64,000 bases of DNA from Hyposmocoma kahamanoa (GCF_003589595.1 NW_020654810.1:24071836-24135835), one strand, 5' to 3'. Positions 22,351 to 33,403 are shown, counted from the stretch's first letter. The notes: generated from the letters alone by a model not told the origin. Translations and numbers: made by a program.

Positions 22351-22408
22351 CACTACGCAGAAGTTGTATCTTTAGTATACAGTTTTTGTTTCACAGTAGT
22401 TTTAACTG

Positions 22409-22611
22409 CTTCCGTGGCGAAACGGTTACCATGCCAGACTGCCACGTAGAGGTCCCAGGTTCAATTCCCGGGCCGGTAGAAATATTTGTATGGCCTACAT
22501 TTATTTTTCTCGTGAGTTTGAGTGCAATTTGTGGTTGTCTATGTGTGTGTCCATGGCACTCGAGACACAGGGTTTCCCTAGTGTGGGGCTATGTTGTGTG
22601 CGTTATTATTA
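22409..22611 (+). repeat. SINE-A full-length copy
   Basis: tRNA-derived head TTCCGTGGCGAAACGGTTAC (box A) with AGGTTCAATTCCC (box B), body GAAATATTTGTATGGCC, TTTTTCTCGTGAGTTTGAG, 3' half TTGTGGTTGTCTATGTGTG, CCATGGCACTCGAGAC and GGGTTTCCCTAGTGTG. Ends in an ATTATT-rich tail. Pol III transcribed, mobilised by a LINE in trans; reference copy for the family in this window. Confidence 0.85.
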
Positions 22612-22714
22612 TTATATAAACCTCGTAAATAGCAAATTTTGAATATCAATCGGAATTTTATTATAGAAGCGTAGCCCTTTTCCCACTCAAATGAATTTGA
22701 CTATCAAAAATATT

Positions 22715-22800
22715 CATAATATTACTGCTAGGCTGTAGAAATAGGTAAGACGACAGTACTTCCTTGGGCGATTTCTCTCATAAGGAGAGCTTTACTGATC
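22715..22800 (-). repeat. REP-P start fragment
   Basis: TTACTGCTAGGCTGTAGAAA, TAGGTAAGACGACAGTACTT and CTCATAAGGAGAGCTTT match the REP-P 5' end in reverse. Confidence 0.65.
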
Positions 22801-23039
22801 CTAATACATGTTACATATCGAGAAGCTCTGTAATCCGATAAAATGTCACTTCCTATATTATCCTTATATCCAGTTAAGGTAAACATTTATTAAATAATAT
22901 TGTTACGATATCCCGACACCGACAGGTTTCTAGAAAATAATCCGATAATTCACATATGTAAACATCCATGCTTTTGAGGTCATTATGTTCACGCGGAAAC
23001 ACTTGCCACAGTTTGGGCGAGTGGAGGCGATGGGTGGGT

Positions 23040-23490
23040 GCCTCGGTCGTGCGGGAAAACTCCGTTTAGTACCGCGTCGCACTGCACTTCGTGAAAAAAA
23101 ACCCGCAGGTTAATGGACCGATCTACTATGAGCACCTACCTGCCGAACTAAAAAACGAATATTAAGAGGAAACGTTCAACTGAAGACTGAAGAACCTTTT
23201 ATTGGAAAAGTCCCTTTACTCAGCAACAGAGTACACTCAAACTACTTAACAAATAATTAAATTGTTATTGAATTTGACATTCACCGTATTATTATACTGT
23301 AATATACATTTATTAGTTATTAAGAATCCTTGTATACACTTGACATTGTTAGTTTAATTAAATTGTTTATGTTGATCTTGTATATGTACACTATTGTATA
23401 CTTAAGACTCACTATTATATAATTATTTTGTAAACTGACGCTTACTGTTCGATTTGTAATGTTGAGAGAAATAAACTGAACTAAACTAAT
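23040..23490 (+). pseudogene. LINE-C type 3' end
   Basis: Plus-strand frame KKNPQVNGPIYYEHLPAELK, then after a stop EETFN and, after a further stop, RLKNLLLEKSLYSATEY. This is the C-terminus of a CR1/Jockey-type ORF2 with two or more stops. The 3' UTR runs to GAGAGAAATAAACTGAAC near 23480, without a long tail. Confidence 0.75.
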
Positions 23491-24480
23491 CTTCGTTGAA
23501 TAATAAACAATATATCTTCAGTGTTAAGGTAAGCTTTTAATTGCAGTGGCAAAGAACCAGTATGTCACGTAATTCGTAAGAATTATCGAAATCATCATCT
23601 TTCAATGTAGACTTTCGGCCATAGGCTTTATTTTGTCTAAAAATTTAGTGCTTGGACAACATATCCTAGATCTTCAAGTTCTTCCTTACTATCCAACTCC
23701 CATACTCCCTTTTCGATCCCTATTTACACTATTAGCGCTAGATGAGAAATATTCGGGTTTGATTTCCAGCAGGACCAATTTGGAAAGAGCTTTCCTGAAT
23801 TGGTTGTGGTCTGAGTGTTCTGCATAGTATCCCGGAGTGAATTTCATTTCTCCGGTGTACATAGTAGATGGAACTTTCTAGTTTGACGTCAGGTATTTGT
23901 TGTAATTGTTTAAATGTTTATTTGTTTTCGCTTCAGGAAGATAACTGGTCTTTGACGTCTTAGTTGCAGTTAGTTAAGTTAGTTGAAAGTTGTAGTTAGT
24001 TGGGGTGAGTTGCCACACAAAATATAAAGATTTATGAAAAGTTTAAAACGCAATTTATGTTAATGTGACCAATCGCGTAAAATGAACTAACGTAAAATGG
24101 CTGCGCCGAAACCGCAAACTAAGATCAAAAAGGACGTAACCCGTACAGTACCTGTAGTGATTAGTATTGATGGATAGAATAACCCCGAAAGATATTGTGT
24201 GGTATAAAAGTCACCCTGTATGTATTTCATCGAGATTTTATGAAGCTACCAACGAAGATGCAGTTTTATGGAACATTCCTCGACCTGTAAGCTTCCAGCT
24301 GCCCTCGTAACTTCCACGCGATGGACTCCTTACGCCTCATTCCCGATACTGGATAATGACAGGCGTTGAATGGAGGTACAAAGGCGGGAAAGGGGAGAGA
24401 TTCTGATATCAATATGAAGCTTTCTCGCCAAGTCTGTACTTTATAGATGGGTTGTACATATATTGAAGAAAGACTTTAAT
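23490..24480. other. Unassigned sequence
   Basis: No family match. A clean TATA-like GGTATAAAAGTCACC lies at about 24200-24215, with no open frame after it. The block 24210-24420 is less A+T-rich and unique in the window. Confidence 0.35.
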
Positions 24481-24486
24481 AACCGT

Positions 24487-24720
24487 ATTTCTTTGTTAGG
24501 AGTCTTTACTACCTCAAATTGGGTTGATTCCGCATAATAAAAAACAATAAAAGTGTTGGATCAATGCCTTTGGAACATGTATAATATAGTATATTTTTTT
24601 TATATCAATTGAACTAAATAGAACATGTACGGTCGTGGTACGATATACATTCAAATGGAATTAATTTCGTTTGTAAAAGAAATAATTCTAACTTTTTCAT
24701 TGAAAAAAAAAAACATGTTC
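24487..24720 (+). repeat. REP-R copy 2
   Basis: CTACCTCAAATTGGGTTGAT, AAGTGTTGGATCAATG, ATATCAATTGAACTAAATAG and GGAATTAATTTCGTTTGT follow the order of REP-R copies 1 and 3. No MITE interrupts it. Confidence 0.65.
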
Positions 24721-24892
24721 AAAAGTTTGTTTGTCGGCTTTTTTTGATTTCCATTGGATCTCCTCGTCAGATTATGACTTCTTGGCGACAATGGGGCTGT
24801 TTCCTCATTACTCCTTTGTACGTTTTATATTTTCATTTCTGGTTTATTACAATAAATACAGAATATTTTTGGAATATACGGCGACGTACACA

Positions 24893-25045
24893 CAGGTCAG
24901 TTGTAGGCGCTGTACCATTTCAGCTTTCTAATTTGTGATTTCAGCGCAAACGAGAGTTGATATTTAAAAGTGATATAAGGCCCATTTGTCTGATGAGTTG
25001 CCAGGGATGGATGGCTCTTATTTCATCTCTATTTCTAGATTTATT
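24893..25045 (-). repeat. REP-Q copy 3 (partial)
   Basis: Reverse of 11528-11760: CAGGTCAGTTGTAGGCGCTG, TTCTAATTTGTGATTTCAGC, GCAAACGAGAGTTGA, TTTCATCTCTATTTCTAG. Confidence 0.65.
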
Positions 25046-25049
25046 AATA

Positions 25050-26030
25050 CGGATCTATGTTTCGAGATCTTATGTACACTTGCGTAATAATAAAACTTCC
25101 AATAAATTCTAATAAAGATATAACAGTAGCCGAGAATTGCCAAAAACAAAAACAAAACACGATGGCGATTAAAAGACCGCCTTTGTGGGTTTTATTAAAA
25201 AGCCGCTGTCTCAGGCTCAAATAAATACTGCATTGGGTTTCTTTATCTCCTTTTAAAAGCGGAGTGTTTATTGATTTGGGAGTTGTAGTCTGCGTATTTA
25301 TAGCATAGTGACTCCGTTAAGAAATAAAATATATAAATAAAAAATGGTTATTTATAACGATAACAACGTTTACATGATATTTATCTATTAATTTCTAGAC
25401 CACTTTGCTCTGTGGGTGATAAATGAGGAGGTCCCTTTTTCTTAGCCGTAGTAGCCTAATGATTTTATAGTCCGTTTCAATCCATTTTGAACAAAAAGTA
25501 AACAAGACGGTTTGATTAAAATTCTAAAGCAATCACTCAATAAATCGACTGAGTATATACTTTCACGTATATGTATATCGGAGATTTCGACTTGATATCA
25601 TCTCTTTTTCCAACAATATTCATTTGAATAGCGTCGTAAAATCGTATTTGAAAAATGGTAGCTCAAAAGTGAGGATATTTTCCGACTATATAACTATGGC
25701 TTGTCTATGGTTGCATAATGTTGTACGAAAACAAACATTCAGTACATTCAATTAAAGTTGTTGTAATCGATTAGTAACTCCAATATTTCAATCGCAATGG
25801 AAGGAGTATTTAAGTATAAGAATTTGAAGGATTTAAATTTTTTTTTTGGAAATTTTAAATATGCTTATATTAGGTTATGTAAGGAATACGGCTAGTATGA
25901 CTCAACTTGAAGAAATCGGTTCATGCAATTAATTAATCCATTTGTAGTTGGCATTACAATTGCCCAACACTTAACCGTCTATGGTAGGGTCAGTGACTTG
26001 TTTGTTTACTTTTTGTTTAAAATGGAGTGA
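25050..26030. other. Unassigned A+T-rich sequence
   Basis: Nothing recognised on either strand. Confidence 0.45.
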
Positions 26031-26034
26031 AACG

Positions 26035-26285
26035 AAGTATACCGCCTCTCAAGCACAGGCCATGAGTTCGAATCCGGGCACTTCTGAGTCTTTCTGAATT
26101 TATGTGCGAAATTTTATTATAAATTTAGTGAAGGAAACATCGTGATGAAATCAGCATGTCGAAGAAGGTTCACAATTCTAGGAAAACGTGAGACGTCACA
26201 GATTGGGTCAGTGTGGCGGAATATGCCTAAACCCTCGCCTAAGGGGAAACTCCTGTCCAACAGTGGGATATATATCCCACGTGAA
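26035..26285 (+). repeat. SINE-D copy
   Basis: Head remnant CCTCTCAAGCACAGGCCATG with box B GAGTTCGAATCCGGGC, body GTGCGAAATTTTATTATAA, GTGAAGGAAACATCGTGATG, end GAATATGCCTAAACCCTCGC and CCAACAGTGGGATATATATC. Other copies at 40630 and 53485. The 3' half resembles LINE 3' sequence, as is usual for SINEs that borrow a LINE tail. Confidence 0.75.
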
Positions 26286-26434
26286 AGCGTCTTTCAACTT
26301 CTTCTCGTCTATGTCTTGTGCCAGAAGGGTACAATAGAATAGTAGAAGTAGCTCTTTAATAACCGAATTAGGAACAGTGATCTGCGCTCCAAAACACAAA
26401 TAGTAGATGCGAGCCACATGACTGAGCGGGTCAC

Positions 26435-26645
26435 ATCTGCCGCATGTCAGATGAGTCGTGGGCGAAGGCCACCACAGAATGGAATTCCCAAAGACAGAAA
26501 ACAACCATGCGGCAAGGTAAAGTGTTGATGGAGAGACGAGCTAGACGCGCACCTAAAGGACTGGATCTCAGTGGCGCAAAACAGGGAGGTGTGGAGAGAA
26601 GGGAGGGAGGCCTTTGCTCAACAGTGGGAAAGTACAGGCTTTAAA
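26435..26645 (+). pseudogene. RTE-like LINE C-terminus
   Basis: Plus-strand peptide ATTEWNSQRQKTTMRQ, then in a shifted frame WRDELDAHLKDWISVAQNRE, VWREGREAFAQQWES. This is the conserved last block of RTE-like LINE proteins. At least one frameshift between the two pieces. Confidence 0.8.
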
Positions 26646-26649
26646 AAAA

Positions 26650-27390
26650 AGCTCAAATAACTAAATTAATTCGCAAAGATGTTTTCAAATACCTGAAATT
26701 AGTTTTCGATAAACTTCCATTGGCTTTCTGGGATCTATGTCAGTTCTGATGCAAAAACATGTACGCCTTCACATCCTGTAGTTACAAAATTGATCCTCTC
26801 GAAGTTATTTGGAACTGGATAACTAGGAATGTTGTGCAAACTTTAAATTACCTCTAGACATTGTATTACACGTGCGAGACGAGTTCTGGTGTGTTTTTTT
26901 ATGATGACGGGACGAACAAATTGTATTTCATGATGTGAAACATCCTAACAATTTAGAAAGGTGAAGAATTTCTGAAAAAGTTTTTAGTTTTGCTGAAACT
27001 CGTATCTCTACCATCAAATGAGAGAGAATTTTAATCCAAAAGGTTTACCTTATGATTGAAAAACAATAAAGTACTCCGTTCAATCTTAATCAGGAGTTTG
27101 TTGAAACTTAATTAAAATCTTCCCAACAGTTTGATGAATGGGAGCAAATTTTATCGATGGGGGACAGACAGGTAAGCGATTATACCTCTTTCGAAATTGT
27201 CTTTCGAAGTTAGGTTTTTGTTCGCCAAAAACTTTTTCCCGAAGTTCATTACACTTCTATGTATGTATTCGGTTAACGTTAAGTGGAACAATGAATATGT
27301 TATGAAGTTCATGTCTGTGCCTTTATTTATTATTTCAGTTTCCTATATCGAGGGGTAAGAGAAAAAACCCAATAAGTACCTTCGTACCTT
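26650..27390. other. Unassigned sequence
   Basis: No family or domain recognised. Confidence 0.45.
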
Positions 27391-27394
27391 CTTT

Positions 27395-27505
27395 TTTTCA
27401 TAATACCAAGTGAAGGGACGAACAAGTCGTGCGCCTGGTTGTAAGCGACACGTCTATCCATAACAGTTGCTTTAAATTACAAAGATATTAGGAACACTGC
27501 TACAT
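27395..27505 (-). repeat. REP-P fragment
   Basis: Reverse REP-P: CATAATACCAAGTGAAGGGA, CGAACAAGTCGTGCGCCTGG, TCCATAACAGTTGC, then a ~30 bp deletion and AAGATGACAAGTC. Confidence 0.75.
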
Positions 27506-27718
27506 AAGATGACAAGTCATGAAGAGAATGGTTGCTTCTCAAAGCTGACGGTGAAAGACGGTTCAGAACTTGTAAAAATTGAAAATGCAAATATGTCATC
27601 GGCGTCACTTTCTGCAGCGTTGTCACCTCGTGTCACTGCACTGTTGCGACGGTAATTGAAGCCATGCTCATTAGCCGTTACCATGCGATGCAGGCACATA
27701 GCAAGTGTCAAAATGTCT

Positions 27719-28129
27719 TTGTCGAAACTTAAACCGCGTTACGAAACGCGGGAACATTAAAATCCGTTGCCCACCGTACCGAACTTGCAACTAGAAATCC
27801 GCGGGTAATAGGTCCCCGATTCTACGAACATCTACCCACAGACCTGAAAAGTGTTAGAAACGATGAAACGTTTTGTACCCGACTAAAAAACCTTTTATTG
27901 GATATTGAATTGTACAGTGTCGATGAGTTTCTTTTGAAACAATTTTAATTTTATTTTATTCGACAAGCAGTAGTTATACTACTTTATTTTATATTCATTA
28001 TTATTATTTTGTTACTGACGATCATATTTATCCCTTGACATTGTATTTCCAATTGTAATATTGTGACATTGATAACATGAAATAAACGATTCTATTCTAT
28101 TCTATTCTATTCTATTCTATTCTATTCTA
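27719..28129 (+). pseudogene. LINE-C type 3' end with (TTCTA)n tail
   Basis: Plus-strand frame GTLKSVAHRTELATRNPRVI, then GPRFYEHLPTDLKSVRNDET, RLKNLLLDIELYSVDEFL and a proper stop. The C-terminal ~75 residues are uninterrupted, a younger copy than the one at 23040. The 3' UTR ends in AATAAACGATTCTATTCTAT with about eight TTCTA units (28090-28129). Confidence 0.8.
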
Positions 28130-28194
28130 AATTTTGTTATTTAATTAATTATCACGAAGTTTTATCAATATGATATTATATTTATTTTGTGAAA

Positions 28195-28530
28195 TTACTA
28201 CACTAGTTTGTTATAATTATTAATACAAAGATCGAACACAGAGAAAAATTCATTCGATCTAGCTGGATTTGACAGCATAACAGACCGACGCTACCAACTA
28301 AGCTACAGAACGATCGATCAGATCCAACAAGAAAATCGTTAAAAACCAGAAACAAAGATGTGCAACAAACATATAAAAAGATTCGTTGTTTTGCCGGTTC
28401 GTTGCGTAGCTTAGTTGGGAGTGCGTCGGCCTGGTTTGTTAAAAACGTTGGTTCGTATCCAGCCGGATCGAACGAATGTTTCTCTGTGTTCGATCTTTGT
28501 ATTAATAATTATAAGGTATTTAGTAAATTA
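28195..28530. repeat. SINE-B inverted pair
   Basis: 28195-28320 is SINE-B in reverse (CTAGTTTGTTATAATTATTA, CAAAGATCGAACACAG, CTACCAACTAAGCTACAG). 28325-28530 is SINE-B forward (ATCGTTAAAAACCAGAAAC, CGTAGCTTAGTTGGGAG, GGTTCGTATCCAGCCGG, TCGATCTTTGTATTAATAAT). They meet at their 5' ends and form a long inverted repeat. Confidence 0.8.
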
Positions 28531-28789
28531 AAATACTTGGATTATATTCAATACTAAATTTCATTAAAACATAATCGGCGTCTGTGGACTTTTTATTAAA
28601 TTCCATTAATTTAATTGGAGAGGTCCGGAACAAACATCGCTGTGCAAACTTGTCTGTTTAAATTTAAATTTTGTAATTAATGTTTTTATCCCTTAGTTAG
28701 TTTGATAATGATGTTACTGTAATTAATTATCTTTATGATTAGAGCTGTTTAATGGTATTCATGGTTTTTTAAAATTAAAATAAGAGTCT

Positions 28790-29070
28790 ATGCACACCGA
28801 CGACGCGCGTTTATGCGCTGCTGACGCGCTGTAGTCGCGCATATTGATACAGATAGTTTTAATATTAGTTTTGTTTGTTAATTTCAGTTAGTTTTTGAAA
28901 TGAAGCAACTACATGAAATTCTAAGTGTAAACTCCACTGGAGTATATAAGCTACTTGCTTGCAACGCGATTTTCGCGCGCCTTTGAATCGATTCACTGCA
29001 GCACGTCAGCACTGCGTATACGCGTTCGTGACACGTGCGTCGTCGACGCGTGCGAAATACTTCGCGTGAA
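28790..29070. repeat. CpG-rich inverted-repeat element
   Basis: Left arm (about 28795-28845) has CCGACGACGCGCGTTTATGC, GCTGCTGACGCGCTG. The right arm (about 28990-29060) read in reverse has CGACGACGCACGTGTCACG, CGCAGTGCTGACGTGCTGCA. Imperfect inverted repeats rich in CG in an otherwise A+T-rich region, about 280 bp in all. Probably a MITE; superfamily unknown. Confidence 0.55.
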
Positions 29071-29112
29071 TAGGCTAGACTTTCAGTGTTGATATAAAAA
29101 AAACATTTCCTT

Positions 29113-29162
29113 TGTTGTGACATTATACAATGTCACAATGACATTATACAATGTCACAATAA
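29113..29162. repeat. Duplicated near-palindrome
   Basis: TGACATTATACAATGTCACA occurs twice in tandem with a 21-base period. Each unit is a near-palindrome (TGACATT/AATGTCA). Confidence 0.8.
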
Positions 29163-29189
29163 AAGTGTAAGCGTGTGCCAGATGACTAC

Positions 29190-29300
29190 ACTAATTTGCC
29201 TGGTCTCAAACTAATAAATTCCCTGTGCTAGGAGAACCAGAGTAACGGGATTCCGGGGCACTTCCTAGAACACCCAGACCAGAAACAATTTAAAAAAAAT
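29190..29300. repeat. REP-S copy 1
   Basis: CCTGGTCTCAAACTA, AGAACCAGAGTAACG and TAGAACACCCAGACCAG recur in the same order at 39425-39505 and 46222-46330. Class unknown. Confidence 0.5.
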
Positions 29301-29477
29301 TGGTCACTTATGAGGTTAAAAACTATAGTCTAAAGGTTAATAAGGTTTACTAAACAGCCTCTGTTTATTTGAATGACAAAAATCTGTGATAGTGACCCGT
29401 TTAGCTCGTGCAGGTAGTCTCGATCTAAGATGTTTGAAATAAATATTGTAAATGATAAATGTATTCGAATGTAAGCC

Positions 29478-29665
29478 AAGCAGTGGTGTGAGGATTACTG
29501 CGTTTCGGTTTTCAAGGGTAAGGGTCCTGGTGAAATTACAGGCACATAGGACTTGTCAACTTATGAGTCAGGATGACGGGCACAGCGGCAGTGCCTCTAA
29601 AAACTTTGCAATTTAAAACTCTAAGGATAGGGCGTATCGCTGACTACCAGGGGCGCGACTTGTTC
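29478..29665 (+). repeat. REP-P copy
   Basis: Forward REP-P: GCCAAGCAGTGGTGTGAGGA, TTACTGCGTTTCGGTTTTC, GGCACATAGGACTTGTCAAC, CGCAATTTAAAACTC-like motif and GGGGCGCGACTTGTTCG. A short deletion removes the ACTGCAACTGCTATGG part. Confidence 0.8.
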
Positions 29666-30060
29666 GATAAAAAAAGACTAATTTCGTTCGCAGAATTTTT
29701 AAAAACTGAAAACTTGTCATTTTGCAGATGTGGCTTTGTTACACCTAAGGTAACTCTTTAACCGACTCCGACGCAAAGTTACAAAAATAAATGTCTTTGC
29801 AGTCCTTAGAGTGCAAACTCGAAGAAAGATCTTTCTCTAGTCATACAAGGATGGTGTACTTGTTCAATTTCAATTACACGCCACTCGTTCTCGGTACTCC
29901 ACAGGGGCAACGTTTACAAAATGCTTTGTGCATTTTAAAATATATCTGATAGCTAGTACCGCCTGGTAAAATCTGAATTGAACAAAAGGAAGTCCTTGTG
30001 AAACTCGAAGACAACAAAATAAATAAAACTGGAAGACATTTATTTGTCCATAGAGCACTA
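29666..30060. other. Unassigned sequence
   Basis: Nothing recognised. Confidence 0.4.
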
Positions 30061-30061
30061 A

Positions 30062-30185
30062 AATTACAGGATTTAAATGGTAAAAATCAGATCACTGCTA
30101 CTGCGCCCGTCCCCTTCAGACATGAAGTTAACAAGTTCTATGTAGCTGTGGTTTCACCAGAAACCCTTTAAAATTGGAATGGTCG
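30062..30185 (-). repeat. REP-P middle fragment
   Basis: Reverse REP-P: AATGGTAAAAATCAGATCAC is diverged, then CTGCTACTGCGCCCGTCCCC, GAAGTTAACAAGTTCTATGT and GGTTTCACCAGAAACCC. Confidence 0.65.
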
Positions 30186-30189
30186 GACC

Positions 30190-31000
30190 TTTACTAGTTA
30201 TCTAAAGTAAATCAAAAGTTACAAATTAGGCTGTCAGAACATTTAGTACGCAAAAAAGTAAAACAAAAATGCCATGGAAGTAAAAATTAATTTCAAAATT
30301 TCAAAAAGTTTATTTCAGACATGGTCCATATTAGTGTTAGTTACAAAAAAAATTCTTTCAACCCATGTTAGTACTAAATTTGCGGAATATTACAGTAACT
30401 TATAAATTAAACCCCTGGAACCCATGTGGACTGAGTTCCAGTGCTTCCACAATTCACTGACAGGGTTCTCCCAGATCAAACGAACTAGGCTATTGGAACT
30501 GCCACGCACGCGACGCATCAGGGAGGCAGTTCTCTTCCGAATAATAGCAGTAATAATAGTAATAATTAATAGCAGGTACAGGCAGACAGGCAGGTAATAC
30601 AGTTAGGCACAAAAATAAATACATGACAAAAAGTGTGAGGCAGAATAATAATTTCTTGACAGCGAATGATTTCGATACTCGACACGTCGGTAATTACTAA
30701 TCCTGTCATTCAAATGACAAATTAGTAACCTACTAATTTTCGAATTCGAATGATGTGTATGATCATTCATTACTAATTAGTATTGATAATACAAAGATTT
30801 CATACAGAATTTCTGCCTAGCCCTATGTGACATATGGTAAATACGTGTGACAGGGATATTTTGATATGGACATGGTGAATGATCTGGCGGAGTTCCGTGT
30901 AGTTCCAACAAAATAAGTCATTCGGCTAGTGCACGCTACGAACGGCAAGGGCATTCGGTATCGGTACTCATTGGATTCGACTTAGGCAAATGATAAGTAA
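30190..31000. other. Unassigned sequence with LINE 3' debris
   Basis: 30850-31000 continues the minus-strand LINE of the next entry but is decayed beyond confident reading. 30690-30785 has several short TTAGTAA/TTACTAA palindromes. The rest is unrecognised. Confidence 0.4.
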
Positions 31001-31011
31001 AGCGGAGTAAA

Positions 31012-32727
31012 CTAGCGCAGTTTATAGCTGCACGTGTAAAAGAACTGGCAATAAGCTTTAAAAAGTGTTACCTTCACTTGATCTGTACATCGTGCAAACC
31101 TGCGCGCCAACATATTACAACGGACAGCCAATGCCCTACGCTCCCTCTCTATATCTGCATTATCACACAGATCCTCGGCGACCCAGTGGCCCACATACTT
31201 AAACTGCCTTGATTGCTTTAGAGGAGTTCCACATAGAGTAATTGGAGGCACGGTCGTATATGTTTTGCTGCCGGCCTTGAATACCATACACTCACTCTTA
31301 AGTGCATTATATCTGAGCCCGTGTGCCGCCGCAAAAGATTCACAGATACTTGTCAGCTTACGCAGAGCACCAACTGACGGGCATAAAAGTACCATGTCAT
31401 CAGCGTAAAATATGTTATTGACACAGACCCCGTCAATATGGCAACCAACGTTGGAGCTGCTGAGCTCACCCATCAGCCCGTTCATGTACAAATTGAAGAG
31501 CCGCGGCGAACTCAACCCCCCCTGCCGAACTCCGCACTCCAATTTGTACACGTCCGACTGAGCATCTGCCCATCTTACTCTATTCCTTTGATGGCTGTAC
31601 CAATATTTAAATATTGCTGTTAACTCATGTGGTGAATTAGTCTCACACTCTAGCTTGTGCCACAGAGTATTGTACGATACTAGGTCAAATGCCTTCGACA
31701 AGTCCAGGTAACAAGCATATACTGGTGTTTTACGGGAAGTATAGTACTGGACAGTCTGCTAGAGACACAAGATAGCGCTCTCTGTGGACAACTCGGGCCG
31801 AAAACCGAATTGAGAGTCATGCAAGTTGACTACTTTATCCAGGTGTTTGTCAAGCAGTCCATCCAATACCTTTGCTATCACAGTAGCCAAGGATATCGGC
31901 TTGTAGTTCGACAAGCCAGAAGCATCGCCAGTTTTATTCTTTATCACTGTTACAACCATTGTGTACATTAAATCATCAGGTAGATAACCATGACTCAAAC
32001 AAAGGTTGAAAAACAACGCCAAAACCCTCAGTAAGTGCACACCAGCGTACCTCAGGTGCTCGATGCTGAGGCCGTCGTGACCTGGAGACTTTCCCCTCTC
32101 CATTTTGTTTATTATGGAATGCACTTCCTTGGGTGAGAATCTAATACTTAATACATCCGAACTAGACCCCGCAACGGGCACCCGCAGCACAGCCACGAGT
32201 GGCGAGCTTATCCTGAAATGGCGCTGAAACTCGTTCGCTATCTCAGCGGAATCGTGCACGCCAGCGACACTCACAGGAAGACTCGGTTTAGGATTTAATT
32301 TATTTGTGTTTTTCCAAAATTTACCGAAATTCTTACATGAGTGATAATTTGCAGTAATGTCTATTTTTATTTGTTCTGAATTTTTCTGACAGTATTTAAG
32401 TTTGCCTTTAAAAAGTTTCCTAGATTGATACATACGATTGTAAATATGTCCACTAATTGGTTTACCGTACAATAACCACATTTCATAACAAAGCCGAGGC
32501 TCCCTGTGCGCACCGCTGACGTACTTGTTCCAACCAGGTATATATATATGCTTGTTCATATGCCCTCCACCCTTACACTGCTTAAAACTACGTTCTGAAG
32601 CCTCTGTAAGTATACCTACAATATCATGATAAATAGTATCTATTAATAACTTATGGTTTTCAATGGAACAGAAATTGGAAGCACATTCAATCAATTCATT
32701 AGTAAAATAAATTCTTTTAGCTTTAAA
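31012..32727 (-). pseudogene. CR1-group LINE reverse transcriptase with one in-frame stop
   Basis: The best coding remnant in the window, about 570 codons on the minus strand. In order: a basic linker region (HIYNRMYQSRKLFKGKLKYC), KSPGHDGLSIEHLRYAG, SNYKPISLATVIAKVLDGLL, SQFGFRPELSTESAIL, a TAG stop at 31759-31761, then in the same frame YLDLSKAFDLVSY (domain A), CGVRQGGLSSPRLFNLYMNG (domain B), IFYADDMVLL (domain C; YADD at 31396-31407), LKSECMVF (D) and FKYVGHW (E). It ends at a stop within the post-RT region, short of the usual CSASGMFAEA-like end. The endonuclease domain is missing: a stop lies upstream of 32727. It is 5'-truncated and inactive, but only one base change interrupts the RT. 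Signatures suggest the Kiri/Daphne-like part of the CR1 group; the exact family is uncertain. Confidence 0.92.
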
Positions 32728-32729
32728 TT

Positions 32730-33215
32730 ACAGTATTCGAGATAATTATTTATTTGTTTGTTTGTTTGATTATGATATATATAATTATTATAATTATTTC
32801 TAGATATGTTGCAGATGAAAGTTGCAGCTTTTCACTAGCTGAATAATGCTAAAGGGGTCTCGTGTGTTATCCGCTACCCACAAAGTATAGCGAAAAAGAT
32901 ATTGAATCCTTCATATCAAAGGAATCATCTGGCAAGTAGGCAGTCGTATCTATATCCCACAATAAGAAAAACCTTTGTAAATAAAATGCGTAGGATATTT
33001 TTGTATGTCGTCGTTGAAAGAGGTTGATACAACGGATTTGTCGCGAATGGAACCGAATACGAGGTTTATAATGTTTCTAATGTAGTGTTGGGATGTGACT
33101 TTCGAATAAATGGAAAGAACCGGTAAATCCGAAAGAATCGTGAAACAAAAACTTTCATAAGTTGTCACAGACACTATGACAAAAAAAAAGATATTTAAAA
33201 CCCATAGAGACACAA
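32730..33215. other. Unassigned sequence
   Basis: Starts with A+T-rich simple sequence; the rest shows no match. Confidence 0.4.
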
Positions 33216-33400
33216 CACGCAGATAGAGAAATTCGTAGGATCTGCTGACTCGGTCTGTGACGCAGTTGGAATAGCGGTAGCTCTGGTTAGGCACACAGAC
33301 ACTAGTTGGAGTTTGTTTTTGTTCGGTCTTTGTACCAGTAATAACAAACTTGTGGAATATTTTCACAGAAACATAATTGAAAATCACGGTAACAGAAACC
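33215..33400 (+). repeat. SINE-B copy, diverged
   Basis: Forward SINE-B: AAATTCGTAGGATCTGCTGA, GTGACGCAGTTGGAATAGCG, TTTTTGTTCGGTCTTTGTAC, AATAACAAACTTGTGGAATA and AATTGAAAATCACGG. Box B is damaged. Confidence 0.7.
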
Positions 33401-33403
33401 TGA

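Noticed and set aside
22409..22490. tRNA-like boxes A and B here and in all SINE copies (for example 5640, 28400, 40680, 55340, 57560)
   Set aside because: They sit at the head of repeated elements with common 3' bodies and do not form full cloverleaf ends, so they are SINE heads and not tRNA genes.
26208..26504. 98-codon minus-strand frame
   Set aside because: Overlaps SINE-D and antisense of an RTE-like LINE end; no independent signal.
28090..28129. (TTCTA)n array as an independent microsatellite
   Set aside because: It directly follows AATAAACGA at a LINE-C 3' end and the same tail recurs after other LINE copies, so it is a retrotransposon tail.
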